From Bradyrhizobium forestalis (lineage in GTDB: Bacteria; Pseudomonadota; Alphaproteobacteria; Rhizobiales; Xanthobacteraceae), in assembly GCF_002795245.1 (NCBI RefSeq), contig NZ_PGVG01000005.1:212930-276929 (forward strand): DNA of 64,000 bases. The letters are read 5' to 3'. The notes beneath the pieces are model-generated. The model searched no databases, was not told where the DNA came from, and saw only the letters and a program-made list of their open reading frames with translations. Of this stretch, positions 45,651 through 54,990 are shown one piece after another. Made by a program: the position numbers and the translations under genes. Every line of letters starts with the position of its first letter. Position 1 is the first letter of the stretch.

Positions 45651-46697
45651 ATGACAAAACCCTTCCCCATGAACGCCTGGTACGCCGCCGCCTGGGACGC
45701 CGAGGTGAAGCCGGCGCTGTTGCCGCGGACGATCTGCGGCAAGCATGTCGTGATGTACCGCAAGGCCGACGGCTCGGTGGCGGCGCTGGAGGATGCCTGC
45801 TGGCATCGCCTGGTGCCGCTGTCCAAGGGCCGGCTGGAAGGGGACACCGTCGTCTGCGGCTATCACGGCCTGAAATACAATTCGCAGGGGCGCTGCACCT
45901 TCATGCCCTCGCAGGAGACCATCAATCCGTCGGCCTGCGTGCGCGCCTATCCCGTGGTCGAGCGTCACCGCTACATCTGGCTCTGGATGGGCGATCCGGC
46001 ATTGGCCGATCCCGCGCTGGTGCCGGACATGCACTGGAACGACGATCCGGCCTGGGCCGGCGACGGCAAGACCATCCACGTCAATTGCGACTACCGCCTC
46101 GTGCTCGACAATCTCATGGACCTCACCCACGAGACCTTCGTGCATGGCTCCTCCATCGGTAACGACGCGGTGGCCGAAGCGCCGTTCGACGTCACCCACG
46201 GCGAGAAGACGGTGACGGTGACACGCTGGATGCGCGGCATCGAGCCCCCGCCGTTCTGGGCCAAGCAGCTCGGCAAGCCCGGCCTCGTCGATCGCTGGCA
46301 GATCATCCGCTTCGAGGCGCCGTGCACCATCGCCATCGACGTCGGCGTGGCGCCGACGGGCCCCGGCGCGCGGGAAGGCGACCGCTCGCAGGGCGTCAAC
46401 GGCTTCGTGCTCACCACCACCACGCCGGAGACCGAGAAGACCTGCCACTACTTCTGGGCCTTCGTGCGCAACTATCGCCTGGGCGAGCAGCGCATCACCC
46501 CCGAGATCCGCGAGGGCGTCTCCGGCATCTTCCGCGAGGACGAGCTGATCCTCGAAGCGCAGCAGCGCGCCATGGACGAGAACCCGGATCGCATCTTCTA
46601 CAATCTCAACATCGACGCCGGCGCGATGTGGTCGCGCAAGCTGATCGACAAGATGGTGGCGAAGGAAACCCCGCCGCGTCTTCAGGCTGCGGAGTAG
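45651..46697 (+). CDS. vanA: Vanillate O-demethylase oxygenase subunit (Rieske)
   Basis: 348 residues. The N-terminal Rieske centre has CWHRLVPL and CGYHGLKYN (C-x-H, C-x2-H); the catalytic domain has LVLDNLMDLTHETFVHGSS (D-x2-H-x4-H mononuclear iron site). The opening NAWYAAAWDAEV and length are those of VanA-type ring-hydroxylating oxygenases. With VanB it converts vanillate to protocatechuate and formaldehyde; a related methoxy-aromatic (syringate, dicamba-like) is possible. First gene of a three-gene operon. Confidence 0.88.
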   Translation: MTKPFPMNAWYAAAWDAEVKPALLPRTICGKHVVMYRKADGSVAALEDACWHRLVPLSKGRLEGDTVVCGYHGLKYNSQGRCTFMPSQETINPSACVRAYPVVERHRYIWLWMGDPALADPALVPDMHWNDDPAWAGDGKTIHVNCDYRLVLDNLMDLTHETFVHGSSIGNDAVAEAPFDVTHGEKTVTVTRWMRGIEPPPFWAKQLGKPGLVDRWQIIRFEAPCTIAIDVGVAPTGPGAREGDRSQGVNGFVLTTTTPETEKTCHYFWAFVRNYRLGEQRITPEIREGVSGIFREDELILEAQQRAMDENPDRIFYNLNIDAGAMWSRKLIDKMVAKETPPRLQAAE

Positions 46698-46700
46698 AGC

Positions 46701-47453
46701 ATGGCCGAGCGTGAGGTCGACCGTTCCGTCTCGCAGACCGTGAAGGCGCAGCTCGCGCTGCGCGACCAGATCCTGTCGGGCGCCTTGCGCCCCGGCGAGC
46801 GCATCTCCGAGCTTCAGGCGGTGGAGACCACAGGCGCCTCGCGCACGCCGGTGCGCATGGCGCTGGTGCGGCTGGAGGAGGAGGGCCTGCTCGAGGCGAT
46901 CCCCTCGGGCGGCTTCATGGTGAAGGCGTTTTCCGAGCGCGACATCTCCGATTCCATCGAGCTGCGCGGCACGCTGGAAGGCTTAGCTGCGCGCTTCGCC
47001 GCCGAGCGCGGCGTCTCCGCGCGCGAGCTCGAGCCGCTGAAGGAATGCCTTGCCGCCATCGACGAATTATTGCGCCAGGTGCCGATCTCGGTCGATGCGT
47101 TTTCGTCCTATGTCACGCTGAATGCGCGCTTCCACGCACAGCTCACGGAGCTCTCGCGCAGCCCGCCGCTGATCCGGCAGATCGACCGCGCCTCGGCGCT
47201 GCCGTTTGCGTCCCCGAGCGGCTTCGTGATGGCGCAATCGGCGTTGCCCGAGGCGCAGCAGATCCTGATCATCGCCCAGGAGCATCACCGCGTCGTCATC
47301 GACGCCATCGAGAACCGCGAGGGCGCGCGCGCCGAAGCGGTGATGCGCGAGCACGCGCGGCTCGCGGTGCGAAACTTGCGGCTCGCGCTGCGCAACCGCA
47401 CCCATCTCGACCTCTTGCCGGCACTCGCGCTGATCAAGACCGCAACCGATTGA
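46701..47453 (+). CDS. vanR: GntR-family regulator (FadR/VanR subgroup)
   Basis: 250 residues, starting 3 bp after vanA. The N-terminal winged helix reads LALRDQILSGALRPGERISEL and TTGASRTPVRMALVRLEEEGLLE; the C-terminal FCD effector domain has SIELRGTLEGLAARFAAERG, NARFHAQLTELS and HHRVVIDAIENREGARAEAVMREH, including metal-ligand histidines. It probably represses the operon from the gtatac sites and is relieved by vanillate or a similar ligand. Encoded between the two enzyme subunits. Confidence 0.85.
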   Translation: MAEREVDRSVSQTVKAQLALRDQILSGALRPGERISELQAVETTGASRTPVRMALVRLEEEGLLEAIPSGGFMVKAFSERDISDSIELRGTLEGLAARFAAERGVSARELEPLKECLAAIDELLRQVPISVDAFSSYVTLNARFHAQLTELSRSPPLIRQIDRASALPFASPSGFVMAQSALPEAQQILIIAQEHHRVVIDAIENREGARAEAVMREHARLAVRNLRLALRNRTHLDLLPALALIKTATD

Positions 47454-47463
47454 GGGCCGTCAC

Positions 47464-48444
47464 ATGCGTTTCATCGAAACCTGGATCCCGGCGACGCTGG
47501 TCTCGACGCGCGATCTTGCGCCCGGCATCCGCGAATTCGTGATCAAGCCGGATCAGTTCGACGTCACGACCTATCCGGTCGGCAGCCACATCAACGTCAG
47601 CGTCACCATCGACGGCCTGCCGGAGACGCGGTCCTATTCGCTGGTCGGCGAGGCCTCTTCGCACGGCCTTCGAATTGCTGTGCGCCGCGCCGAGGATTCC
47701 CGTGGCGGCTCGCGCTACATGTGGTCCTTGCAGCCGGGCGCGCGGCTCGACATCACCCAGCCCGCCTCACTGCTCGCGGTGGACTGGGCGCGTGAAAACT
47801 ACTGCCTGATTGCCGGTGGCATCGGCATCACGCCGATCCTCGGCGCTGCGCAGGCGCTCGCGCGGCGCGGGGCAAACGTCACGCTGCACTATGCCGTGCG
47901 CTCACGCCGTGAAGCCGCTTATCTCGACGATCTCTCCGACATGCTGGGCGATCGCCTCGCCGTTCATGCCAGCGACGAAGGCAGGCGGCTCGATCTCGAC
48001 GCGCTGTTCGCCTCATTGCCGCAAGGAACGCTGGCGCTGTTCTGCGGCCCGATGCGCATGCTCGATGCCGCGCGCCATGCCTGGATCGGCGCCGGCCATC
48101 CGCTCCCCGATCTCCGCTACGAGACCTTCGGCTCCAGCGGCACGCTGCCGAACGAGACTTTTCGCGTGCGATTGAAGGACTCGAACGTCGAGCTCGAGAT
48201 CCCGCGCGAGCGCTCGATGCTGGACGTGCTCAATGCCAGCGGCCACGATGTGATGTATGACTGCAAGCGCGGCGAATGCGGCCTCTGCGCCATCGACGTG
48301 GTCGCGGTCGACGGCGAGATCGACCATCGCGACGTCTTCTTCAGCGACCATCAGAAGCAGAGCAACGAGAAGATCTGCGCCTGCGTTTCTCGCGCCCGCG
48401 GCACCATCACCGTGGACACGTTGCTGCGGGCGGATGCGATCTGA
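47464..48444 (+). CDS. vanB: Vanillate O-demethylase reductase subunit
   Basis: 326 residues; GAGGG upstream of the ATG. Order of domains: flavin-binding barrel (ETRSYSLVGEAS), NAD-binding domain (YCLIAGGIGITPILGAAQAL, LALFCGPMRMLDA) and a C-terminal plant-type 2Fe-2S domain (CKRGECGLCAIDVV...CACVSRARG). This is the phthalate-dioxygenase-reductase class that passes electrons from NADH to VanA. Confidence 0.88.
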   Translation: MRFIETWIPATLVSTRDLAPGIREFVIKPDQFDVTTYPVGSHINVSVTIDGLPETRSYSLVGEASSHGLRIAVRRAEDSRGGSRYMWSLQPGARLDITQPASLLAVDWARENYCLIAGGIGITPILGAAQALARRGANVTLHYAVRSRREAAYLDDLSDMLGDRLAVHASDEGRRLDLDALFASLPQGTLALFCGPMRMLDAARHAWIGAGHPLPDLRYETFGSSGTLPNETFRVRLKDSNVELEIPRERSMLDVLNASGHDVMYDCKRGECGLCAIDVVAVDGEIDHRDVFFSDHQKQSNEKICACVSRARGTITVDTLLRADAI

Positions 48445-48750
48445 GCGAGTTCTGTTGCCTGTTAGGAGCAATGGACCGCGCCGCGGACTCCACCTCTCCC
48501 GCTTGCGGGAGAGGTCGGCGCGGAGCGCCGGGTGAGGGTTCTCTCCTCTGGGGGATGAGGACGGAGTGTGCGGCAGCAGTTTCAACGGGCACCGACGCTG
48601 CTTAGCCTCATCCTGAGGAGACCGCTGGAAGCGGTCGTCTCGAAGGACGAGGCGCGCGCTCAGGCGCCTCCAACAGTCATATGCGATTGCCCCCGCGAGC
48701 GGGGGAGGGAGCGCACCTCCCGCGTCGCCGACACCGAGGCACAATTGTCC
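48445..48750. repeat. Intergenic region with two repeat elements
   Basis: It contains a hairpin element at 48487-48546 (cacctctcccgc-ttg-cgggagaggtcgg, then gcgccgggtgaggg) related to the one at 52165-52320, and a tcatcctgagg...ctcgaagga element at 48602-48655 related to that at 43455-43586. A third short piece near 48685-48715 resembles the cgcgagcggggga type. No gene. Confidence 0.6.
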
Positions 48751-50712
48751 CTACGCCGCGTAAATCGCCCGAAGCTTCTTCGTCTCCAGCAGCGCCATCA
48801 CCCCATCCGCCGCCACCGGCCGGCTGATCAGATACCCCTGCACCTCGTCGCAACTGATCTGGCGCAGATATTCGAGCTGGTCGGTGGTCTCGACGCCCTC
48901 GGCGACGACATTGATGTTGAGGTCGCGCGCCAGCGAGATCACGGACTTCACGATCGCGGCGCAGTCCGGCTGCACCAGCATGTCGCGGATGAAGGACTGG
49001 TCGATCTTGATCCGGCTGAACGGCAGCTTGCGCAGGTAAGTCAGCGATGAGAACCCCGTGCCGAAATCGTCGAGCGCGACGGTGACGCCGAGTTGCAGCA
49101 GCGCGTTCAGGATCGAAGCGGCCGAGCCGTATTTCGACAGCAGCATCGATTCCGTGATCTCGATCTCGAACCGGTTGGGGGAGACTTTCGCATCGGCGAA
49201 TGTCTGCACGATGGTCTGGAGGATGGCCGTGTTGTGAAACTGCGACGCGGAGAAATTCACGGCAACCCTGATGTCTTCGGGCCAGTCCGCCAGCGTCGCG
49301 CAGGCGCGGCGGATGACCCATTCGCCGATCTCGTGGATCAGTCCGGTCTCCTCCGCGATTGGTATGAATTCACTCGGCGGCACCGGCCCGCGCGAAGGAT
49401 GCTGCCAGCGCAATAGCGCCTCGAAGCCGGTGATGCGGTTTTCGTCGAGATCGAGGAATGGCTGGAACACGAGGAACAGCTCGTTCCGCGCAATGGCACG
49501 TTCGAGGTCAGCTTGCAGCGCCTTGCGGTCGCGGGACAGCCTGTCGTCGGCTTGTTCGAAGAAGCAGACCGTGCCCGGCCCCGTCTTCTTGGCGCGGTAG
49601 AGCGCGGCGTCCGCGTTCTTCATGATGTCGAGCGCCGTGTTGCCGTCGCGCGGTGCGAGCACGATGCCGACGCTGGTCGCGCCGACGATCTGGCGGCCCT
49701 CGATCCGGAACGGTTCATCGAAGGCCGCAACGAAGCGCTCGGCGATCTCGAGCGCATCCTCGGGTCGCGCCAGATTGGCCATCACCAGCGCAAACTCGTC
49801 GCCGCCGATGCGCGCGACGTGCTCGGCCGCGCGGGTGCAGCGCTGCAGGCGGCCTGCGACCTGCACCAGGAATTCGTCGCCGGCGGGATGGCCGAACTTG
49901 TCGTTGACTTCCTTGAAGCGGTCGAGATCGAGCAAGAGCACCGCGAACTCCTCGCCGGACAGAGCGAGGCGCCTCAAGGCCGCATCGAGCGTCTCGTTGA
50001 AGGCGACGCGGTTGGGCAAATGGGTGAGGGGATCCTGCCGCACCGTCCGCTCCGCCTCGATCTGCCGCATCACGCGCCGCGCGAACGCGAACGAATTGAC
50101 GAACACGCCGCGCAGCAGGACGCTGCCGTAGACCACGACGAGAAAGGCGATCAGCAGGAAAGCCAGATCGCCGTTCCTGCCGAGGCAGATGGCGATGCCG
50201 AGGAAGATGGGCGCCGTGAAGGCGATGGCCGCGATCGGGATCGTAGCGAAGGCCAGCGCGCCGCCGGCCAGCATGCCCGAGCACAGGCAGGTGATGACGA
50301 GCTGACCGCCGGTCGAGGCGTCGGCGAAGAAGGCGACCGGGACGATGCCCCAGGCGGAGCCAAGGATGAAGGCGTTGCGCACCAGCCGATAAATGGCCCG
50401 GCGCGAGACGAATTGCGGCTTGGTGATGCGGCGTGCGGCGTGGGATTGCAGGCCGAAGGCGATCGCGCCGCCGGCGACGGCGCCTGCCCAGACCAGCGCA
50501 AAAATCCTGTCCGGCGACTGCCACAGCGCGATGGCGAGCACGATGGCGTTGCAGGCATTGGCGAGCATGATGCCGACCGAATAGCCGAGCACCAGCGACA
50601 TCTGTTCGGCGCGGATATGGCCGGCCATCGCCTCGTCGGTTGCGGGACCGCCAAAGGCCGACAGGTCGCCGGCGAACAGCCGTGCGACATAGCTGGTCGT
50701 TTGAGTCCGCAT
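48751..50712 (-). CDS. Membrane GGDEF-EAL dual-domain c-di-GMP protein
   Basis: The start at 50712 (MRTQTTSYVARLF) or 50769. 653 residues with about six membrane segments up to residue ~215, then a GGDEF domain (VARIGGDEFALVMANL, substrate motif intact) and an EAL domain (ITGFEALLRWQHPSRG, EITESML, DDFGTGFSSLTYLRKLP, VVAEGVET). Catalytic residues of both domains look present. The site where an inhibitory RxxD would sit reads RAAE, so product inhibition is probably lost. Synthesises or, more likely, degrades c-di-GMP at the membrane. Confidence 0.88.
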   Translation of the reverse strand: MRTQTTSYVARLFAGDLSAFGGPATDEAMAGHIRAEQMSLVLGYSVGIMLANACNAIVLAIALWQSPDRIFALVWAGAVAGGAIAFGLQSHAARRITKPQFVSRRAIYRLVRNAFILGSAWGIVPVAFFADASTGGQLVITCLCSGMLAGGALAFATIPIAAIAFTAPIFLGIAICLGRNGDLAFLLIAFLVVVYGSVLLRGVFVNSFAFARRVMRQIEAERTVRQDPLTHLPNRVAFNETLDAALRRLALSGEEFAVLLLDLDRFKEVNDKFGHPAGDEFLVQVAGRLQRCTRAAEHVARIGGDEFALVMANLARPEDALEIAERFVAAFDEPFRIEGRQIVGATSVGIVLAPRDGNTALDIMKNADAALYRAKKTGPGTVCFFEQADDRLSRDRKALQADLERAIARNELFLVFQPFLDLDENRITGFEALLRWQHPSRGPVPPSEFIPIAEETGLIHEIGEWVIRRACATLADWPEDIRVAVNFSASQFHNTAILQTIVQTFADAKVSPNRFEIEITESMLLSKYGSAASILNALLQLGVTVALDDFGTGFSSLTYLRKLPFSRIKIDQSFIRDMLVQPDCAAIVKSVISLARDLNINVVAEGVETTDQLEYLRQISCDEVQGYLISRPVAADGVMALLETKKLRAIYAA

Positions 50713-50920
50713 TCGATAGCCTAGCAGCACCGGACGTTTGTCCGGCTCGATCCGGAGAATTCGTTGCAAACCTTTGACGAACTATGAATTATCCACCCTT
50801 GCCAGGGTGGTCGCGACCACTTCTGCGTGTTCAAAGGAAGGTATCGATAACAAATCGATACAAATGCGTGATGGCTGCGTTACGGCTGCAATATGAGGGA
50901 AATGTTTGCCACTACTCCGC

Positions 50921-51025
50921 TGTCATGCCCCGGCTTGACCGGGTCATCCAGTACGCCGCAGCCCATCGTTTCAATCACTACCGTCTCGGAGTACTGGATC
51001 GCCCGGTCAAGCCGGGCGATGACAG
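50921..51025. repeat. Inverted-repeat element, atccagtacgccgc family (second copy)
   Basis: tgtcatgccccggcttgacc gggtcatccagtacgccgc at the left is answered by gtactggatcgcccggtcaa gccgggcgatgacag at the right, a ~105-bp palindrome lying between the c-di-GMP gene and the NTF2-like gene. Same plan as 45419-45524. Confidence 0.7.
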
Positions 51026-51055
51026 CGGTGGTAGGGCGAGAGGGAGGCGTCTCGA

Positions 51056-51421
51056 TCACCGCCCCAGCTGCTTTGGATCGTAATAGAACCGTTCCTCGAT
51101 CAGCTTGTCGCCCCGCCAGGTCTGCCAGGCGATCTCGTCCAGCGTTCGGACGATCCCTTCGGCATTGGTGAAGCTGAAGGTCCAGCGCGTTGCGACATGG
51201 TCGCCTTCGATCAGGCTCGGCCCGATGCGCACGGCCTTGACCTCCTTGAAGGCCGCCAGCACGCCACGCTCCTTGGCGACCAGCTTGTCGCGGCCGACCG
51301 TCGGAGTGGCGTTGTTCTCATAGGTCACGGCGTCAGGCGTGCAGAACTGCTCGATCGCGCCGACGAAATCGCCGTCCTCCAGGCGCTTGGCAAAGGCTTC
51401 GACGACCTCACGGCTCGGCAT
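51056..51421 (-). CDS. SnoaL/NTF2-like fold protein
   Basis: 121 residues; GAGGT upstream. SREVVEAFAKRLEDGDFVGA, TPDAVTYENNATPTVGRDKL, GDHVATRWTFSFTNAEG and AWQTWRGDKLIEERFYYDP form the cone-shaped alpha+beta SnoaL/limonene-epoxide-hydrolase-like pattern. Could be a small-molecule isomerase/hydrolase or a ligand-binding protein. Divergent from a TetR gene with which it shares an operator, so it is probably that regulator's target. Confidence 0.8.
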   Translation of the reverse strand: MPSREVVEAFAKRLEDGDFVGAIEQFCTPDAVTYENNATPTVGRDKLVAKERGVLAAFKEVKAVRIGPSLIEGDHVATRWTFSFTNAEGIVRTLDEIAWQTWRGDKLIEERFYYDPKQLGR

Positions 51422-51440
51422 GGCGTAACCTCGCGCTAAA

Positions 51441-51476
51441 ACCGACTGATAGTCGGTAAATACCGACCGGTAGTCG
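51441..51476. promoter_or_regulatory. TetR-type operator between divergent genes
   Basis: The palindrome accgact-gat-agtcggt at 51441-51457 has perfect 7-base arms; a second, imperfect copy accgaccggtagtcg follows at 51462-51476. The pair sits 20 bp from one start codon and 45 bp from the other, suited to control of both genes by the encoded TetR protein. Confidence 0.7.
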
Positions 51477-51521
51477 AAAAGTCAACTGGCCGCCGGCGGC
51501 CGATTGGATTAGACGAGACAC

Positions 51522-52112
51522 ATGGCGAAACAGGCGGAGCGGCGGGCGGCGACGACGGAGGCGATCCTCACGGCGGCGCGCCATTTGTTCGGCTCGCACG
51601 GCTTTGCCGCCACCACCATGGACGGGATTGCCGAAGCGGCCTCCGTCGCCAAGGGCGCGGTCTATCATCACTTCAAGACCAAGGAGGCGGTGTTCGAGGC
51701 CGTATTCGATCAGGTCTCGCGCGACCTCGTGGCCGAGATCGACCGCACCGCGCGTTCCGAGAAGGACGTGCTCGCCGCGATGGTCGCCGGCACGCAGCAT
51801 TACTTTGCCGCGACCGCCAAGGGGCCGACCGGCCAGATCATCCTCCGCGACGGCCCCGCCGTGCTCGGCTGGGAGCGTTGGCGCGAGATCGACGCCAAGC
51901 ATTTCGGCGGCAAGTTGCCCCGGGCAATTGCAGCGGCCATGGAAGCCGGACTCATCGCCCGCCAGCCGGTCGAGCCGCTGGCGCGGCTGCTGCTCGGCGC
52001 CGTGACCGAGGCCGCGGTCGCCTGCGCCGGCCGCGCCGATATCGCAAGAGCAGGCGCGGAATATGCCCGTGCGTTCAAGTCGCTGGTCGAGGCGCTGCGC
52101 CTGCGTTCATGA
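51522..52112 (+). CDS. TetR-family transcriptional regulator
   Basis: 196 residues. The N-terminal helix-turn-helix reads ATTEAILTAARHLFGSHGFAAT, TMDGIAEAASVAKGAVYHHFKTKEAVFEAV, the standard TetR pattern. The C-terminal ligand domain contains GWERWREIDAKHFGG and ARLLLGAVTEAAVACA. Probably autoregulated and controlling the divergent NTF2-like gene. The inducer is unknown. Confidence 0.9.
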   Translation: MAKQAERRAATTEAILTAARHLFGSHGFAATTMDGIAEAASVAKGAVYHHFKTKEAVFEAVFDQVSRDLVAEIDRTARSEKDVLAAMVAGTQHYFAATAKGPTGQIILRDGPAVLGWERWREIDAKHFGGKLPRAIAAAMEAGLIARQPVEPLARLLLGAVTEAAVACAGRADIARAGAEYARAFKSLVEALRLRS

Positions 52113-52164
52113 TTGTGCTGGTGCGAGATCAGCTTTCTGGACGATGTGAGCCCAGAACCCGGAT

Positions 52165-52320
52165 CACCTCTCCCGTAGGGAGAGGTCGGATCGCATCGAA
52201 GATGCGATCCGGGTGAGGGGATACGGTCTCACTTGCCGTTGCGGCCCCTCACCCGGATTGCTACGGACGATGCTTCGCATCGCCGAGCGCAATCCGACCT
52301 CTCCCCGTCGGGGAGAGGTG
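52165..52320. repeat. Long inverted-repeat element of hairpin modules
   Basis: The left part cacctctcccgtagggagaggtcggatcgcatcgaagatgcgatccgggtgagggg is mirrored on the right by cccctcacccggattgctac, then gatgcttcgcatcg and caatccgacctctccccgtcggggagaggtg. Several nested palindromes in 156 bp. A shorter relative lies at 48487-48546. Confidence 0.75.
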
Positions 52321-52359
52321 AAGTCGGAAACGCCCACACAACAAGAAGAACAGTAGCGC

Positions 52360-53985
52360 ATGAACGCAAATTCCGCCCTCACGCCCTCCGATCCCGAATT
52401 CGACTACATCATCGTCGGCGCCGGCTCCGCCGGCTGCGTGCTCGCGAACCGGCTGTCGGCGAACGGCAAGCACAGCGTGCTGCTGCTCGAGGCCGGCCCG
52501 AAGGACTCCAACATCTGGATCCACGTCCCGCTCGGCTACGGCAAGCTGTTCAAGGAGAAGTCCGTCAACTGGATGTACCAGACCGAGCCGGAGCCCGAGC
52601 TGAAGGGCCGTCAGGTGTTCCAGCCGCGCGGCAAGACGCTGGGCGGATCGAGCTCGATCAACGGCCTGCTCTATGTCCGCGGCCAGCACGAGGACTACGA
52701 CCGCTGGCGCCAGCTCGGCAACACTGGCTGGGGCTATGACGACGTGCTGCCTTACTTCAAGAAGGCCGAGAACCAGTCGCGCGGTGCGGATCAGTTTCAC
52801 GGCACGGGTGGTCCGTTGCCGGTCTCCAACATGATCGTGACCGATCCGCTGTCGAAGGCCTTCATTGATGCCGCCGTCGAGACCGGTCTGCCCTACAATC
52901 CTGACTTCAACGGTGCGACGCAGGAGGGCGTCGGCCTGTTCCAGACCACGACGCGCAACGGCCGGCGCGCCTCCACGTCGGTGGCCTATCTCGGTCCCGC
53001 GAAGACGCGCAGCAACCTGAAGATCGAGACGTCCGCGCTCGGCCAGCGCATCCTGTTCGAGGGACGCCGCGCCGTCGGCGTCGAATACCGGCAAGGCGCG
53101 CAGGTCCGCCGTGCCCGCGCGCGCAGAGAGGTCGTGCTGTCGAGCGGCGCCTACAACTCGCCGCAGCTGCTCCAGCTCTCCGGCGTCGGCCCTGCCGATC
53201 TCCTGCGCAAGCACGGCATCGAAATGGTGCTGGACGCACCGGGCGTTGGTCACGACCTCCAGGACCACATGCAGGTCCGCATCGTGATGCGCTGCTCGCA
53301 GAAAATCACCCTCAACGACACCATCAATCATCCGCTCCGCCGCACCATGGCCGGCGCGCGCTATGCGCTGTTCCGCAAGGGCTGGCTGACGATTGCGGCC
53401 GGCACCGCCGGCGCCTTCTTCAAGACCAGTCCGCGGCTCGCCTCGCCCGACATCCAGGTCCACTTCCTGCCGTTCTCGACCGACAAGATGGGCGAGGAGC
53501 TGCACGATTTCTCCGGCTTCACCGCCTCGGTGTGCCAGCTCCGTCCCGAGAGCCGCGGCTCCCTGCGCATCAAGAGCGCCGACCCGGCCGTGCCGCCGGA
53601 GATCCGCATCAACTACATGTCGACCGAGGCCGACCGCACCACCAACGTAGAGGGCATCAAGATCCTGCGCAGGATATTGAATGCGCCGGCACTGAAGCCG
53701 TTCGTGGTCAGCGAGTACGATCCCGGGGCGAAGGTATCCACGGATGCCGAGATCCTGGATTATTGCCGCGAGCGCGGCAGCACCATCTACCATCCGACCT
53801 CGACCTGTCGTATGGGCAATGACGCGCTCGCGGTGGTGGGTCAGCGGCTGAAGGTGAGGGGGCTCGACGGCCTTCGTGTCGTCGACGGCTCGATCATGCC
53901 GGACCTCGTGTCGGGGAACACCAACGCGCCGATCATCATGATCGCCGAAAAGGCCTCCGACATGATATTGGAGGATGCGCGGTAA
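52360..53985 (+). CDS. GMC-family FAD-dependent oxidoreductase (choline dehydrogenase-like)
   Basis: 541 residues. DYIIVGAGSAGCVLANRLS is the FAD-binding Rossmann motif; RGKTLGGSSSINGLLYVRG is GMC signature 1; LSSGAYNSPQLLQLSGVGP is signature 2; YHPTSTCRMG contains the catalytic His near 485; VVDGSIMPDLVSGNTNAPII closes the FAD site. Oxidises a primary alcohol, perhaps choline, polyethylene glycol or another alcohol. Substrate not predictable. 24 bp upstream of hemC but probably unrelated in function. Confidence 0.9.
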   Translation: MNANSALTPSDPEFDYIIVGAGSAGCVLANRLSANGKHSVLLLEAGPKDSNIWIHVPLGYGKLFKEKSVNWMYQTEPEPELKGRQVFQPRGKTLGGSSSINGLLYVRGQHEDYDRWRQLGNTGWGYDDVLPYFKKAENQSRGADQFHGTGGPLPVSNMIVTDPLSKAFIDAAVETGLPYNPDFNGATQEGVGLFQTTTRNGRRASTSVAYLGPAKTRSNLKIETSALGQRILFEGRRAVGVEYRQGAQVRRARARREVVLSSGAYNSPQLLQLSGVGPADLLRKHGIEMVLDAPGVGHDLQDHMQVRIVMRCSQKITLNDTINHPLRRTMAGARYALFRKGWLTIAAGTAGAFFKTSPRLASPDIQVHFLPFSTDKMGEELHDFSGFTASVCQLRPESRGSLRIKSADPAVPPEIRINYMSTEADRTTNVEGIKILRRILNAPALKPFVVSEYDPGAKVSTDAEILDYCRERGSTIYHPTSTCRMGNDALAVVGQRLKVRGLDGLRVVDGSIMPDLVSGNTNAPIIMIAEKASDMILEDAR

Positions 53986-54009
53986 ACGCGCCTCAGAAGG
54001 AACACGGGC

Positions 54010-54990
54010 TTGGCCACGCGACTGAAGATCGGCACACGCAAGAGCGCCATGGCGCTGGCACAGACGGAAGAGATCGCGCGCCGCCTGACCGCCGCCGTGC
54101 CCGGGCTCGATGTCGAGATCGTCAAGTTCGACACCACGGGCGATCTCGACCAGACCAGCAAGCTCTTGCCGCATGGCGGCAAGGGCGGTGCCTTCGTGGC
54201 GCAGATCCGCGCCGCCGTGCTGTCGGGCGAGCTGCAGGCGGCGATGCATTCGCTGAAGGACATGCCGGGCAACGAGGATACGCCCGGCCTCGTCATCGGC
54301 GCCACGCTGTCGCGCGATCCGCCCGGCGACGCGCTGGTGCTGCGCGACGGTGTGACGCTGGAGGCGCTGCGCCAGTCGCGCGGCAAGGGTTTCAAGATTG
54401 GCACCAACGCGGTGCGCCGGGCCGCCTATGCGCGGCGGTTGTTCCCGGAGGTCGAGGTGATCCACTTCCGCGGCGCCGCCGACACGCGCGTGCGCAAGCT
54501 CGACAATGGCGAGAAGCAGCGCCTGCCGGATGGCGGCGCGGTGGGCCCGGCCGACGCGCTGATCATGGCGCGCTCGGGTCTCGATCGCGTTGGTTTAGCC
54601 AGCCGCATCGCCTACGAGTTCACAGCGGCCGAGATGTTGCCTGCGGCGGGGCAGGGCATCGTCGCGGTCGAATGCGCCGCGCAGGACTGGCAGACGCGGC
54701 AGATCCTGTCATCGATCGACGATCCCGCCGCGCACGCCTCGGCCGACGCCGAGCGCGAGGTGCTCTGGGTGCTGAACGGCCACTGCAATTCGCCCGTGGC
54801 GGGGTTCTCGACCATCGCCGGCGATCAGATGTCGCTCGCCGCCTCCGTGCTCGACCTCTCCGGCAACACTATCATCGAAGCCTCGCGCACAGGTCCGGCC
54901 AATCGTCCGCGTGAGCTCGGCCGTGCTGTGGCATTGGATTTGCTGGCGAAGGGGGCGGCGGAGATCATCGAGCGCAGCCGGCCGCGCTGA
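54010..54990 (+). CDS. hemC: Hydroxymethylbilane synthase (porphobilinogen deaminase)
   Basis: TTG start at 54010 supported by AAGGA 8 nt upstream and by the family opening (MATRLKIGTRKSAMALAQT). 326 residues. AAMHSLKDMPG contains the catalytic Asp; GTNAVRRAAYARRLFP and FRGAADTRVRKLD bind substrate phosphates/carboxylates; C259 in LNGHCNSPVAGF is the dipyrromethane cofactor attachment site, in a variant of the usual GGC/GSC loop. Condenses four porphobilinogens to hydroxymethylbilane in tetrapyrrole synthesis. Convergent with hemE. Confidence 0.9.
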   Translation: MATRLKIGTRKSAMALAQTEEIARRLTAAVPGLDVEIVKFDTTGDLDQTSKLLPHGGKGGAFVAQIRAAVLSGELQAAMHSLKDMPGNEDTPGLVIGATLSRDPPGDALVLRDGVTLEALRQSRGKGFKIGTNAVRRAAYARRLFPEVEVIHFRGAADTRVRKLDNGEKQRLPDGGAVGPADALIMARSGLDRVGLASRIAYEFTAAEMLPAAGQGIVAVECAAQDWQTRQILSSIDDPAAHASADAEREVLWVLNGHCNSPVAGFSTIAGDQMSLAASVLDLSGNTIIEASRTGPANRPRELGRAVALDLLAKGAAEIIERSRPR

